A DNA stretch of 64,000 bases from positions 62,001-126,000 of the forward strand of contig NZ_QJUI01000007.1 in the NCBI RefSeq assembly GCF_004327285.1, in the 5' to 3' direction. How positions within the stretch are numbered: position 1 is the stretch's first letter; the number at the start of each line of letters is the position of its first letter. The stretch comes from Phytopseudomonas daroniae (lineage in GTDB: Bacteria > Pseudomonadota > Gammaproteobacteria > Pseudomonadales > Pseudomonadaceae). Of this stretch, positions 1 through 8,258 are shown piece after piece. A model generated the notes under the pieces. That model worked only from the letters and a program-made list of their open reading frames with translations. It was not told the origin of the DNA and ran no database searches. The position numbers and the translations under genes were made by a program.

Positions 1-1374
1 CAGTTTGTGGTCGTGAATCAGGCGGCTGAGCAGGGCGCGGTAGAGCAGGCCCAGCGCTGCGCGCGGATCGTCCTGCCAGAGTCGTTCGACGGTGCTGGCG
101 ATATCATCCGGCAGGCTCTGCGGCACCACTTCCAGGCCAAATAGCTGGCTCGGCGCTTCGCCTCTTTCGGGCAGTCGCAGCCGTGCTCGGCCGGCGAAGG
201 TGCTCAGCCATTCGCGGTAACGCCAGATCACCAGACCGATGCTGCCAATCAGCAGCGCCCATAGCAGGGCCTCGAAGAACAGGGCGATGCCTTTCAGCGC
301 GCTCCAGTTCTCGACCATCTTGAACAGGGCTTCCAGTGCCTTGGCCAAGTCCTCCGACGACTCTTCCTCGGCCTTCTCGGTGTCGTCACCGAAACGCCAG
401 CGAGTCACTGTCTCGCGGTTCTCGAAGGGCGGCTCGTCGAGAATCGCCAGCACGGATTCGCGCGAAGCCTCGCTGGTCAGCGGTTGGGCGAGCAGCCGTG
501 GCGCTTCCGGGCCATTCGGGTCTTCACTGGGCAGCGGGCAGTTGTGCGCTGTGTCTGCGAAGGCAGGTGTGGGGGCGTGCAGCGCTAGCATGCCGAAGCC
601 CAGCAACAGGGCGTAGGCGACGCCGGTGAGGCGCTGGCGCAGGCGGCGGAACGTCAGCTCGATATCCCAGCCTTCCAGAGCGGTGCGGCGGTTCAGGTAC
701 AGGCTGAAACCGCAGGCGACGTAGATCGGTTCCCAGAAAACCAGCAGCAGGACGTATAACAGGTTGGACAGATGTTCCAGCCAGAACCATTGGCTGGTAT
801 CGCCACTGATCAGGCTCTGCCAGTCCCACTCCGTTTCCATCTGTGCGGGCAGCAGCAGGTACACCAGGCTGCCCAGGCCGATCCACAGAGCGATCTCCAG
901 ATGTACGCCGACCAGGGTCAACCAGGTCGCGGCGCCGGCATCGCGTTGTGCCAGCACGTTCAGGCGTTGCGTGCGTGCCTTGCCCTTGAGGCCTTCGAGC
1001 TGCAGTACCGGCAGGTCGAAACTGCGAGTGGGGCTGAGGCGGCGCCAGGTCAGGCTGGCCAGAAGTTGCGGTTTGAGCAGGCCGGGAAAGGCTTTGAGCG
1101 CCTGCTTCAGTGTCGGCGTTTCGCCGAACAGGGAACGCGACAGGATGTACAGCGGCAGCCGTTCATAGGCCGGCTTCAACCACCAGAAAATGAATATGGC
1201 CCACGACGGGTACTGCCACAGCAGCCCACAGAGCACGGCGAAAATCGGCAGGGTGACGACGGCCCAACTGGCCATCAGCAGGCTGCGATGGCGGCCGGCC
1301 ATGAGGACGCCGAGATCGATGGCTTCCCAGGGCGTGCGCGGGCGGATCGCCACGCTGGCGTCAGTCAGGCGCAT
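1..1374 (-). CDS. DUF4129-type membrane protein, partial (C-terminus off window)
   Basis: The frame stays open from the window edge to an ATG at 1374 (protein begins MRLTDASVAIRPRTPWEAID), so 458 codons are visible and the C-terminus is cut off. Hydrophobic segments lie at about residues 30-60, 140-210 and 365-385. The visible C-terminal part (RLWQDDPRAALGLLYRALLS) has the look of the DUF4129 domain, which is known mostly from clusters with MoxR ATPases and DUF58 proteins. The start overlaps the end of the upstream SpoIIM-family gene by 14 bp, so the RDD, SpoIIM and DUF4129 genes form one minus-strand operon. Function is unknown; a role in envelope processes is inference. Confidence 0.8.
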   Translation of the reverse strand, partial: MRLTDASVAIRPRTPWEAIDLGVLMAGRHRSLLMASWAVVTLPIFAVLCGLLWQYPSWAIFIFWWLKPAYERLPLYILSRSLFGETPTLKQALKAFPGLLKPQLLASLTWRRLSPTRSFDLPVLQLEGLKGKARTQRLNVLAQRDAGAATWLTLVGVHLEIALWIGLGSLVYLLLPAQMETEWDWQSLISGDTSQWFWLEHLSNLLYVLLLVFWEPIYVACGFSLYLNRRTALEGWDIELTFRRLRQRLTGVAYALLLGFGMLALHAPTPAFADTAHNCPLPSEDPNGPEAPRLLAQPLTSEASRESVLAILDEPPFENRETVTRWRFGDDTEKAEEESSEDLAKALEALFKMVENWSALKGIALFFEALLWALLIGSIGLVIWRYREWLSTFAGRARLRLPERGEAPSQLFGLEVVPQSLPDDIASTVERLWQDDPRAALGLLYRALLSRLIHDHKL

Positions 1375-2341
1375 GCTGCCCCCTGCCGGCCAGACACAGG
1401 TAAGCCAGCACCAGCGCCCAGAGTCCGGCGCCAACCCAGTATTTGATATGGGGGGTGGTGAAGGTCATGGAGGACCAGTAGGCCTCGATGAAGGCGGCGA
1501 TCAGCAGAAACAGTGCAGCGCCGCCGAGCAGCCTGACGGCGCGTATTGCCGCCAGGCGCAGCGCTTCACCACGAGGCAGGCGGCCGGGAGCGAGCAGCGC
1601 CCAGCCCAGCTTGAGGCCCGCGGCGCCGGCCAGGGCGATGGCGGTCAGTTCGAAGGCGCCGTGGCCGATCACGAACGACCAGAAGGTTTCGCTGTAGCCC
1701 AGCTGCGTCAGGTAACCGGCCACTGCACCGATCATCAAACCGTTGAATAACAGGAAGAACAGGCTGCCGACCCCGAACAGCAAGCCGCTGGCGAAGGTCT
1801 GAAAGGCGATGCCGATGTTGTTCATGATGTAGTAGCCGAACATCATCCAGTCGTCACCGGAGTCGCGTTCGCCGAAACGCCCCAGGCGCGTGGTATCGGG
1901 ATCGTACATGCTCTCCATCTCGCTGACGCGGCTGGGATCCATGACGCTGTAGACGAGATCGGGAAACAGGTAAACGAGCACGCCCATCAACGCCAGGCTG
2001 CCGAAGAACAACAGGCTGGCGATCGTCACCAGGCGCCATTCCTCGCGCACCAGACGCGGAAAGCCGGCCAGCACGAAAGCGATCAGCTGCGGCCCTATGG
2101 CGCTGCGGTGACGATAGAACTGCTGGTGGCCTCGCAACGCCAGTTGTTGCAACTCATCGATCAGGTGGTTGCTGTAGCCGCGCTCCCTGGCCAGAGCGAG
2201 GTGCTGACACAGGCGTCGGTAGTCGGCGGCGAAGGTGCGGCTTTTCTCCGCATCGGCACTGCCTTTCTCCAGTCGATCCAGCTGCTCGGCGAATGTCTGC
2301 CACTGAGGCTGGTGCCGGACTTCGAAAAGACTCTGTTTCAT
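1361..2341 (-). CDS. SpoIIM (stage II sporulation protein M) family membrane protein
   Basis: The 326-residue product has a soluble N-terminal part (about 1-100) followed by roughly five to six membrane segments. The stretch around residues 90-115 (FPRLVREEW then a hydrophobic run) is typical of the DUF95/SpoIIM family. In non-sporulating bacteria this family sits beside RDD and DUF4129 proteins in MoxR-linked clusters, and no sporulation role is implied. The start ATG at 2341 overlaps the stop of the upstream RDD gene in an ATGA junction, indicating translational coupling. Its end overlaps the DUF4129 start by 14 bp. The family call is firm; the function is not known. Confidence 0.88.
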   Translation of the reverse strand: MKQSLFEVRHQPQWQTFAEQLDRLEKGSADAEKSRTFAADYRRLCQHLALARERGYSNHLIDELQQLALRGHQQFYRHRSAIGPQLIAFVLAGFPRLVREEWRLVTIASLLFFGSLALMGVLVYLFPDLVYSVMDPSRVSEMESMYDPDTTRLGRFGERDSGDDWMMFGYYIMNNIGIAFQTFASGLLFGVGSLFFLLFNGLMIGAVAGYLTQLGYSETFWSFVIGHGAFELTAIALAGAAGLKLGWALLAPGRLPRGEALRLAAIRAVRLLGGAALFLLIAAFIEAYWSSMTFTTPHIKYWVGAGLWALVLAYLCLAGRGQHAPD

Positions 2342-3063
2342 GTCGGCCCCAACAGACTGCGGGCGATACCGTTGATCCTGCTTTCCGCGTGCTCGGCACC
2401 CACTTGCAACGGTTCTGCGAGAATGGCGGCCAGCTCGGCCCGCCGTGCAGTCGACAGGCGTTCGCCGCGCTCGGCGAAGGCGAGCATGGCGCGCTGCTCG
2501 GCGAAGTCGAGAGGGAAGGGCGCACGCTGCGCTTCGGCCTCAGGCAGGTTGGGGCGCTCGATGGGCTGATCGCGATAGACCACCAGGGTACCGGCGGCAA
2601 TGTCGCCAAGGCGTTTGAAGGCACGGTTGCTCAGGCAACTGATGATGCCCAGGGTGTAGGCGAATGGCAGCAGGTCGACGAAACGCAGCAGGTTGCGGGT
2701 CAGCGACGCTGGCCAGCCAATTGGTGTGCCGTCGTCATGCACCACGCGCAGGCCAAGCATTTGCTTGCCTGGCGAACGTCCCTGGTTGAGCACCTCGAAC
2801 AGCACCATGTACCACCAGGTCACCAGGAACAGCATGATGGTCGCAATGCCCATGCCGAGTTGGCCGAACAAGCCCAGAGTCAGGTAGACGACAGCGAGAA
2901 TCGTGCCGCGGATCAGCAGGTCGATGGTAAAGGCCAGCGCCCGTGGTATCAGGCCGGCTGGTCGCAATGCCAGATCGATGCCTTCCGGAGTTTCCACCTG
3001 ATAGCGCGTGTCCAGCACCGGCTGCTGTTGTCGAATGAGAGGGGAAACAGAGGAAGGTGGCAT
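2338..3063 (-). CDS. RDD family membrane protein
   Basis: This is a 241-residue protein starting MPPSSVSPLIRQQQPVLDTR. An upstream TTG at 3117 would add 18 residues but looks unlikely. The RDD signature is visible near residues 50-65 (PRALAFTIDLLIR, with the conserved Arg and Asp), followed by hydrophobic helices and the VTWWYMVLFEVLNQGRSPGKQ block typical of the family. The C-terminal 60 residues are charged and probably cytosolic. It is the first gene of the RDD, SpoIIM, DUF4129 operon. RDD proteins are integral membrane proteins, some linked to ion transport; the substrate here is unknown. Confidence 0.88.
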   Translation of the reverse strand: MPPSSVSPLIRQQQPVLDTRYQVETPEGIDLALRPAGLIPRALAFTIDLLIRGTILAVVYLTLGLFGQLGMGIATIMLFLVTWWYMVLFEVLNQGRSPGKQMLGLRVVHDDGTPIGWPASLTRNLLRFVDLLPFAYTLGIISCLSNRAFKRLGDIAAGTLVVYRDQPIERPNLPEAEAQRAPFPLDFAEQRAMLAFAERGERLSTARRAELAAILAEPLQVGAEHAESRINGIARSLLGPT

Positions 3064-3152
3064 CGTCACGTCGTATGAGCAAAGCCCGATGCTAGCCAGC
3101 AGCGAGGCAGGAAGCAACCTGACCGCGCGAGCGCGGCCAGGTGGAAGGGGCC

Positions 3153-3914
3153 TTAGCGTGCGACGGGCAGCACGCCGAAGATGGTGCGGTACAGCACACC
3201 CATGGCCACGACGAACAGAGGTACGCTCCAGATCAGGCCGATGCCCAGCGGGATGGCGCTGATGGCGACGATCAGGCCGAGCAGCAGGAACAGGCCGAAT
3301 GCCTTGAACCAGTGCTGGCTGATGGCCTTGCGCGAGGTTTCCAGGGCTTGCCAGGGCGACAGGCCACGCTCGACCACCAGAGGAATCGCCAGCATGTAGG
3401 CGACCGCCAGGTAGATGCCTGGAAGCACCAACAGGAAGATACCGATATAGATGAGCAGCATCATCACCACCGCGGTGATCAGCAGCGGTACGGTACGACC
3501 GAAGTGGCTGAAAATTTCATTGAAGCTAAACGGTTGTCCGGCTGCACGGCGGATACCGACCATATTCAGGCCGGCCATGAAGGGGTAAGCCGCAGCAGAC
3601 GCGAGGATGGTCGTCACGACCTGGCTTATGATGATCAGAACCAGGTTTTCGCTGAACAGGGTGAACACGCCGAGTACTGCACCGATCACGAACGAGGCAA
3701 TGAACATCGCCACGTAAAACACCAGGAAACCACCGATGATGATGCCTTTGGTGCCCTTGGTCAGTTGCCAGGCTTCGCTGATCAGTGAGCCGATGCTGAA
3801 ATCGTAACCGCGGCTCAGCGCCTGTTCAATGCTCGGTGTCTGGTCGCCACTGGGCGCTTCCTGCAACTCGCTGGTGGGGACGGCGTAGGGATTGGTGGAG
3901 ATAGCGTCACTCAT
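3153..3914 (-). CDS. Multipass membrane protein of unknown function
   Basis: The 253-residue protein has a polar N-terminus of about 40 residues (MSDAISTNPYAVPTSELQE) and then about six hydrophobic segments. These include LLITAVVMMLLIYIGIFLLVLPGIYLAVAY in two parts around residues 145-175. A conserved-looking block VERGLSPWQALETSRKAISQHW (about 185-205) resembles proteins with glycerophosphodiesterase-associated or DUF975/Yip1-like membrane domains, where such a motif follows an LLPGIYL helix. No catalytic residues are recognisable. It sits alone between the RDD operon and the divergent sbcB and is probably monocistronic. Function not assigned. Confidence 0.75.
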   Translation of the reverse strand: MSDAISTNPYAVPTSELQEAPSGDQTPSIEQALSRGYDFSIGSLISEAWQLTKGTKGIIIGGFLVFYVAMFIASFVIGAVLGVFTLFSENLVLIIISQVVTTILASAAAYPFMAGLNMVGIRRAAGQPFSFNEIFSHFGRTVPLLITAVVMMLLIYIGIFLLVLPGIYLAVAYMLAIPLVVERGLSPWQALETSRKAISQHWFKAFGLFLLLGLIVAISAIPLGIGLIWSVPLFVVAMGVLYRTIFGVLPVAR

Positions 3915-4104
3915 GATTCATCCTTGGCGAGTGTGAGTAAGATTGTTTCTTGATATTAGTAGTGGAAGAAGAACGTCACAAGGACAAACGCACTGCGGCT
4001 TCACCCAGGTGTGCGGGCGATCAAGCTTTTAATCGGGTTTTGTGGTTTGTGATGAAGCGGTAACGAACCTAGACTGCGACGTTCACTCGCCATAGGAGCA
4101 CGCC

Positions 4105-5535
4105 GTGCCCACCAGTCTCTTCTGGTACGACTACGAAACCACGGGTATCGACCCGCGCCGTGATCGGCCACTCCAGGTCGCGGGTATCCGCACCGATGAG
4201 CAGCTCAACGAAATCGAAGCGCCGCTCAATCTCTATTGCCAGCCCAGCGACGACATCCTGCCACACCCGGCCGCCTGCCTGATTACCGGTATTGGCCCTG
4301 AGCGGCTGGCTCGCGAGGGGCTGGGCGAAGCCGAATTCATGACGCGCGTGCATGCCGAACTGGCACGCCCTGGTACCTGTGGCGTGGGTTACAACAGCCT
4401 GCGTTTCGATGACGAGGTGACGCGCTACAGCCTGTATCGCAACTTCTTCGATCCTTATGCGCGCGAGTGGCAGGGTGGCAATAGTCGCTGGGATCTCATC
4501 GACATGGTGCGAACTGCGTATGCATTGCGCCCGGAGGGTATCGAGTGGCCGCAGGACGAGGCGGGCGTCAGCCTCAAACTCGAGCGGCTGACCGTCGCCA
4601 ACGGCATCGAGCATGGTCAGGCCCACGATGCGCTGTCCGATGTGCGCGCCACCATCGCTCTGGCGCGTCTGGTGCGCGAGCGCCAACCGAAGCTCTACGA
4701 TTACCTCTACGGGTTGCGCAGCAAGCAGCGGGTGCTCGACCAGATCCGCTTGTTGCAGCCGCTGGTGCACGTATCCGGGCGGTTTGCCGGGGCTCGTCAT
4801 TATCTGGGCATCGTGCTACCGCTGGCCTGGCATCCGCGCAATCGCAACGCGTTGATCGTTTGCGACCTGCACCTCGATGTTGCCCCGTTGCTGGAAGAAG
4901 ATGGCGAGACGCTGCGCCGTCGTCTGTATACCCGGCGAGATGAGTTAGCCGAAGGCGAACAACCGGTGCCACTCAAACTTATCCATATCAACCGGTGCCC
5001 GGTGGTTGCCCCGTTGAATGTGTTGCGTGCGGAGGATTGTCAGCGGCTGCAGTTGGATAAGGCTGATTACCTGGCTCGCGCACAGCGCCTGATCGATTGT
5101 CAGCCCGAGTGGCAGGACAAATTGCTGCAGATCTATGAAGAGGAAAGTTTTGCCACAGCCATTGATCCGGAACAGCAGTTGTATGACGGTTTTATCGGCG
5201 ATCGTGACCGACGACTGTGTGAGCAAGTGCGTACTAGCGATCCATTACAGTTAGGGGCGCAGAGCTGGCCCTTCGACGATCATCGGTTACCCGAATTACT
5301 GTTCCGTTATCGAGCGCGCAACTTTCCCGCGACCTTGAATGGCGAGGAACAGCAGCGCTGGCATGAGTTCTGTCAGCAACGGCTTAGCCAACCCGAATGG
5401 GGGGCGCCCAATACCCTGGCGAGTTTCGAGGCGGACGTGGCGCAATACCTGACCGGAGCGACAGATGCTCAGCGAGTAATACTGGAGGCATGGAGAGCGC
5501 ATGCCCGGGATTTGCGTCAGCGTTACGCACTGTAA
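4105..5535 (+). CDS. sbcB: Exodeoxyribonuclease I
   Basis: The 476-residue protein degrades single-stranded DNA 3' to 5' in recombination and repair. The DEDDh exonuclease domain opens with FWYDYETTGIDPRRDRPLQ (Asp and Glu at about residues 8 and 10). The Exo III motif GQAHDALSDVRAT (about 172-184) supplies the catalytic His and Asp, and the SH3-like and helical C-terminal domains of ExoI follow. Length matches E. coli ExoI (475). The start is a GTG with AGGAGC at 4094-4099. It is divergent from the membrane gene at 3153 and convergent with mvaT. Confidence 0.96.
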   Translation: MPTSLFWYDYETTGIDPRRDRPLQVAGIRTDEQLNEIEAPLNLYCQPSDDILPHPAACLITGIGPERLAREGLGEAEFMTRVHAELARPGTCGVGYNSLRFDDEVTRYSLYRNFFDPYAREWQGGNSRWDLIDMVRTAYALRPEGIEWPQDEAGVSLKLERLTVANGIEHGQAHDALSDVRATIALARLVRERQPKLYDYLYGLRSKQRVLDQIRLLQPLVHVSGRFAGARHYLGIVLPLAWHPRNRNALIVCDLHLDVAPLLEEDGETLRRRLYTRRDELAEGEQPVPLKLIHINRCPVVAPLNVLRAEDCQRLQLDKADYLARAQRLIDCQPEWQDKLLQIYEEESFATAIDPEQQLYDGFIGDRDRRLCEQVRTSDPLQLGAQSWPFDDHRLPELLFRYRARNFPATLNGEEQQRWHEFCQQRLSQPEWGAPNTLASFEADVAQYLTGATDAQRVILEAWRAHARDLRQRYAL

Positions 5536-5664
5536 ACCAATGGCTGACTAGTACGGCCAGCAAGGAAACGAAGGAGGGGAAATTTCTGCGGATCAGAACA
5601 GGCCGGGTTCACGGTGATTCTGTTCGTGGTGGTTTTCTTTCCAGGGTCTGGTAATCGCGCCCAT

Positions 5665-5690
5665 AAAAAACGCCAGCAGTGCTGGCGTTC
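5665..5690 (-). terminator. Rho-independent terminator of mvaT
   Basis: A perfect 9-bp stem (AACGCCAGC, loop AGT, GCTGGCGTT) spans 5669-5689. On the minus strand it is followed by a run of six T (A5665-A5670 on the plus strand). It lies just downstream of the mvaT stop and may also slow sbcB read-through from the other side. Confidence 0.85.
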
Positions 5691-5718
5691 TTCATGGACT
5701 CACAGCCCCGGTTTGGCA

Positions 5719-6099
5719 TTAGCCCAGCAGGGTGGCCCAGCCTTCAACGACGTCAGCGCCCCACTTGGCTTTCCACTCTTTCAGCGTTTTGTGATTGCCA
5801 CCTTTGGTTTCGATGACTTCGCCAGTGTTCGGGTTTTTGTACTGCTTAACTTTACGAGCGCGCTTGGTGCCAGTTGGTGCGGCTTTGGCATTGCGCGGCC
5901 CTTTGCCGACTTTAGCGTCAGGATCGAGCAGAGCAATGATGTCGCGCAGCGACTTCTGGTATTCGCCCATCAGGGTGCGCAGTTTGCCTTCGAATTCCAG
6001 TTCTTTCTTGAGTTTGTCGTCTTGCGACAGGTTCTTCAGGCGCTCTTGCAGTTCTTTGATATTTTCTTCGAGGCTGCGGTATTCGGTGATCAGGGACAT
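5719..6099 (-). CDS. mvaT: H-NS-like xenogeneic silencer MvaT
   Basis: The product is 126 residues from the ATG at 6099 (MSLITEYRSLEENIKELQERL), which is preceded by AAGGTAAGC. A further in-frame ATG at 6132 has no ribosome site. The N-terminal half (about 1-60) is the coiled-coil oligomerisation region. The C-terminal half contains KVKQYKNPNTGEVIETKGGNHKTLKEWKAKWG in pieces, the AT-hook-like DNA-binding domain of MvaT/MvaU. This family replaces H-NS in Pseudomonas, binds AT-rich DNA and silences acquired genes. The position between sbcB and purU is the conserved Pseudomonas order. Confidence 0.96.
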   Translation of the reverse strand: MSLITEYRSLEENIKELQERLKNLSQDDKLKKELEFEGKLRTLMGEYQKSLRDIIALLDPDAKVGKGPRNAKAAPTGTKRARKVKQYKNPNTGEVIETKGGNHKTLKEWKAKWGADVVEGWATLLG

Positions 6100-6158
6100 G
6101 TGCTTACCTTTAATGCAGGGGGTAGTGGCCAAGTATTGCTCATAGTAGACATCGGTTA

Positions 6159-6186
6159 ATTATAAGTAAACCGCTTTGTAGTAAAC
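6159..6186 (-). promoter_or_regulatory. Candidate mvaT promoter
   Basis: On the minus strand GTTTAC (6181-6186) and a perfect TATAAT (6159-6164) are separated by 16 bp, about 60 bp upstream of the mvaT start. The surrounding 6100-6260 stretch is clearly more AT-rich than its neighbours, as expected for the autoregulated mvaT promoter. No other gene was recognised in the 327-bp mvaT-purU gap. Confidence 0.5.
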
Positions 6187-6426
6187 GGGGCAAAGAGAAG
6201 TTGCAGTCGGTAACACGAATTTACTGTTTTGTTGGCACTTAAAATATGCGGGAATTACTCGTCTTTTCGTTTGTTGGCGAGCGCGTTACCACCTGGCTTA
6301 CCGGCGTTTTTCCTCACGACCATGGGGTAGGCTGACGGAGGGCGCGCAGTCAGGCCCGTCGGGATACTGCAGTTTTTCGTTAGTCTGGCTAAAATGCGCG
6401 CCTTCGCTAATTCTCTGGAGTTGTTC

Positions 6427-7278
6427 ATGCGCACTTTTCGGCTGGTCATCGCCTGCCCTGACCGTACCGGCATCGTGGCCAAGGTCAGTAACTTCCTGGC
6501 GACCTACAACGGCTGGATCACCGAGGCGAGCCACCACTCGGACACGCAGAGCGGCTGGTTCTTCATGCGTCATGAAATTCGTGCCGATTCGTTGCCCTTC
6601 GACCTCGACGGCTTCAACCAGGCGTTCTCGCCGATCGCCCGTGAATTCTCCATGGAGTGGCGGATCACCGATTCGGCGCAGAAGAAACGCGTCGTGTTGA
6701 TGGCCAGCCGTGAGTCCCACTGCCTGGCCGACCTGCTGCATCGCTGGCACAGCAATGAACTCGATTGCGATATCCCCTGCGTGATTTCCAACCATGATGA
6801 CCTGCGCAGCATGGTCGAGTGGCACGGCATTCCTTTCATCCATGTGCCGGTGGATCCGCAGAACAAGCAGCCGGCTTTCGATGAGGTCGCGCGCCTGGTT
6901 GAAGAGCATCGCGCCGATGCCATCGTGCTGGCTCGCTACATGCAAATCCTGCCGCCCAAATTGTGTCTGGACTATGCACAGCGCGTGATCAACATTCACC
7001 ACAGCTTCCTGCCGTCCTTCGTAGGTGCCAAGCCTTACCATCAGGCCTCGCTGCGCGGCGTCAAGCTGATCGGCGCGACCTCCCACTATGTGACCGAAGA
7101 ACTGGATGCCGGGCCGATCATCGAGCAGGATGTGGTGCGCGTCAGTCACCGCGAGAGCATCGAAGAGATGGTGCGCCTCGGCAAGGACGTGGAAAAGATG
7201 GTGCTTTCCCGCGGTCTACGCTATCACTTGGAAGACCGGGTATTGGTGCACAACAACAAGACCGTCGTGTTCGATTGA
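6427..7278 (+). CDS. purU: Formyltetrahydrofolate deformylase
   Basis: The product is 283 residues starting MRTFRLVIACPDRTGIVAKV; the start at 6427 has GGAG at 6416-6419. An ACT domain occupies about residues 1-80. The formyltransferase-like catalytic domain carries the block VINIHHSFLPSFVGAKPYHQA (about 192-212) with the catalytic Asn/His, and TSHYVTEELDAGPII with the catalytic Asp. It hydrolyses 10-formyl-THF to formate and THF, balancing one-carbon units. The formate-using purT lies at the other end of this window. It is divergent from mvaT and probably co-directional with the CBS gene 39 bp downstream. Confidence 0.96.
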   Translation: MRTFRLVIACPDRTGIVAKVSNFLATYNGWITEASHHSDTQSGWFFMRHEIRADSLPFDLDGFNQAFSPIAREFSMEWRITDSAQKKRVVLMASRESHCLADLLHRWHSNELDCDIPCVISNHDDLRSMVEWHGIPFIHVPVDPQNKQPAFDEVARLVEEHRADAIVLARYMQILPPKLCLDYAQRVINIHHSFLPSFVGAKPYHQASLRGVKLIGATSHYVTEELDAGPIIEQDVVRVSHRESIEEMVRLGKDVEKMVLSRGLRYHLEDRVLVHNNKTVVFD

Positions 7279-7317
7279 TCCATTCGGCCCGATGCTCGAA
7301 TAAGGGAGTCCGCGTTC

Positions 7318-7740
7318 ATGCTCAAGTCCGTAAAAGTGCGTGATTACATGACCCGTCATTTGGTCACCTTCCATGCCGACACCGATCTGTTCACGGCCAT
7401 CAACCGATTGCTGGAGCACCGTATTTCCGGCGCGCCGGTGGTCGACGGTCAGGGTCGTCTGGTCGGTCTGCTGTCGGAAGGCGATTGTCTGCGTGGCATT
7501 CTTCAGGGGGCCTATTACGAGTCTACTGGCGGAACCATCAGCTCTTACATGACCGCCAACGTCGAAACCACTTCGCCGGAAGCCGATATCATCGATCTGG
7601 CCGAGCGTTTCCTGAAAGGGCGGCGCCGACGTTTCCCCGTAGTGGAAGGCGGTAAGCTGGTCGGTCAGATCAGCCGTCACGATGTGTTGCTGGCTGTGAA
7701 GGAGTTCGCCCAGCATGAAGAAGGCCACCAACGCGCCTGA
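7318..7740 (+). CDS. Tandem CBS-domain protein
   Basis: The 140-residue protein consists of two CBS motifs and almost nothing else. The first is KVRDYMTRHLVTFHADTDLF...GAPVVDGQGRLVGLLSEGD and the second begins ISSYMTANVETTSPEADI...RRFPVVEGGKLVGQISRHDVL. CBS pairs bind adenine nucleotides and regulate partner proteins; the partner here is unknown. AAGGGAG upstream supports the ATG at 7318. It lies 39 bp after purU and 6 bp before a 59-residue reading frame, which suggests one transcript. Confidence 0.9.
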   Translation: MLKSVKVRDYMTRHLVTFHADTDLFTAINRLLEHRISGAPVVDGQGRLVGLLSEGDCLRGILQGAYYESTGGTISSYMTANVETTSPEADIIDLAERFLKGRRRRFPVVEGGKLVGQISRHDVLLAVKEFAQHEEGHQRA

Positions 7741-7746
7741 AATGCC

Positions 7747-7926
7747 ATGAGCGACGACAAACCACGCGAGCCCGGTACGGCCATGCCACCACCCACTCTG
7801 GGTGAGGGTTGCGTTCGGCGTTACGATCCGGAGGCGTTGAGCGAAGAGGATGGCAGCGACTTCGAAGGTGCCGAAGCGCTGTGGCAGCGTCTGCAGCGCG
7901 AGCGGGACGTCACGCCGGACAAGTAA
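7747..7926 (+). CDS. Small acidic conserved-type protein (59 aa)
   Basis: The frame begins at ATG 7747, six bases after the CBS stop, and reads MSDDKPREPGTAMPPP, then a C-terminal charged helix (ALSEEDGSDFEGAEALWQRL in part), ending at TAA 7924-7926. Codon use is typical of the neighbours, with strong G/C at third positions. The tight spacing to the CBS gene supports translational coupling. The N-terminal third is proline-rich and probably disordered. No function recognised. Confidence 0.7.
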   Translation: MSDDKPREPGTAMPPPTLGEGCVRRYDPEALSEEDGSDFEGAEALWQRLQRERDVTPDK

Positions 7927-8008
7927 TTGACCCTGAAAAATGGTTACTGACGGGTGCATACCATCGACCTCACCAATGCGGTTGGCGACTGTCAGGCTTT
8001 TTTTCGGC

Positions 8009-8113
8009 TTAGCGCTGTCGGCTGTCGTTGTCGAGACTGAACGGCGTGAAGGCGACCCTAACCACCAGGGTGGCGGCCAGCAGAAGCTTGTGGCCGAGCT
8101 GCAGGTTTCTCAT
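8009..8113 (-). pseudogene. Relic of a methyl-accepting chemotaxis protein start (Pct-like)
   Basis: The minus-strand frame from ATG 8113 reads MRNLQLGHKLLLAATLVVRV and then AFTPFSLDNDSRQR before a stop. This closely resembles the cytosolic tip and first membrane helix of Pseudomonas amino-acid chemoreceptors (pattern M-x-N-L-x-x-x-H-K-I/L-L-L-A-A-x-L-V-V...F-x-L-Y-N-D-Y-x-Q-R). Arg and Pro now interrupt the membrane helix and everything after 34 residues is gone. From memory of PAO1, pctB lies at this position next to the same neighbours. The rest of the 332-bp gap 7927-8258 holds nothing else recognisable. Confidence 0.6.
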
Positions 8114-8258
8114 CACGGCATCTTGCGTTCGCAAGTCACTAGAATCAGTCTGGTGGGACGTCGCCATTTGGCGAATGGAGCGGGTGGGCCTGATGGGGCT
8201 TCGCCTGGCGTTTAGGTCGGCATCGAGGCTGCAAGGCTTTAATCCAAGGGACGGCATT

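Noticed and set aside
3069..3078. GTCGTATGAG upstream of the RDD gene as an operator copy
   Set aside because: Only a half-site, lacks the second arm, and the gene context is unrelated.
7927..8008. T-run at 7998-8004 as a terminator for the CBS operon
   Set aside because: No convincing stem directly precedes the T-run.
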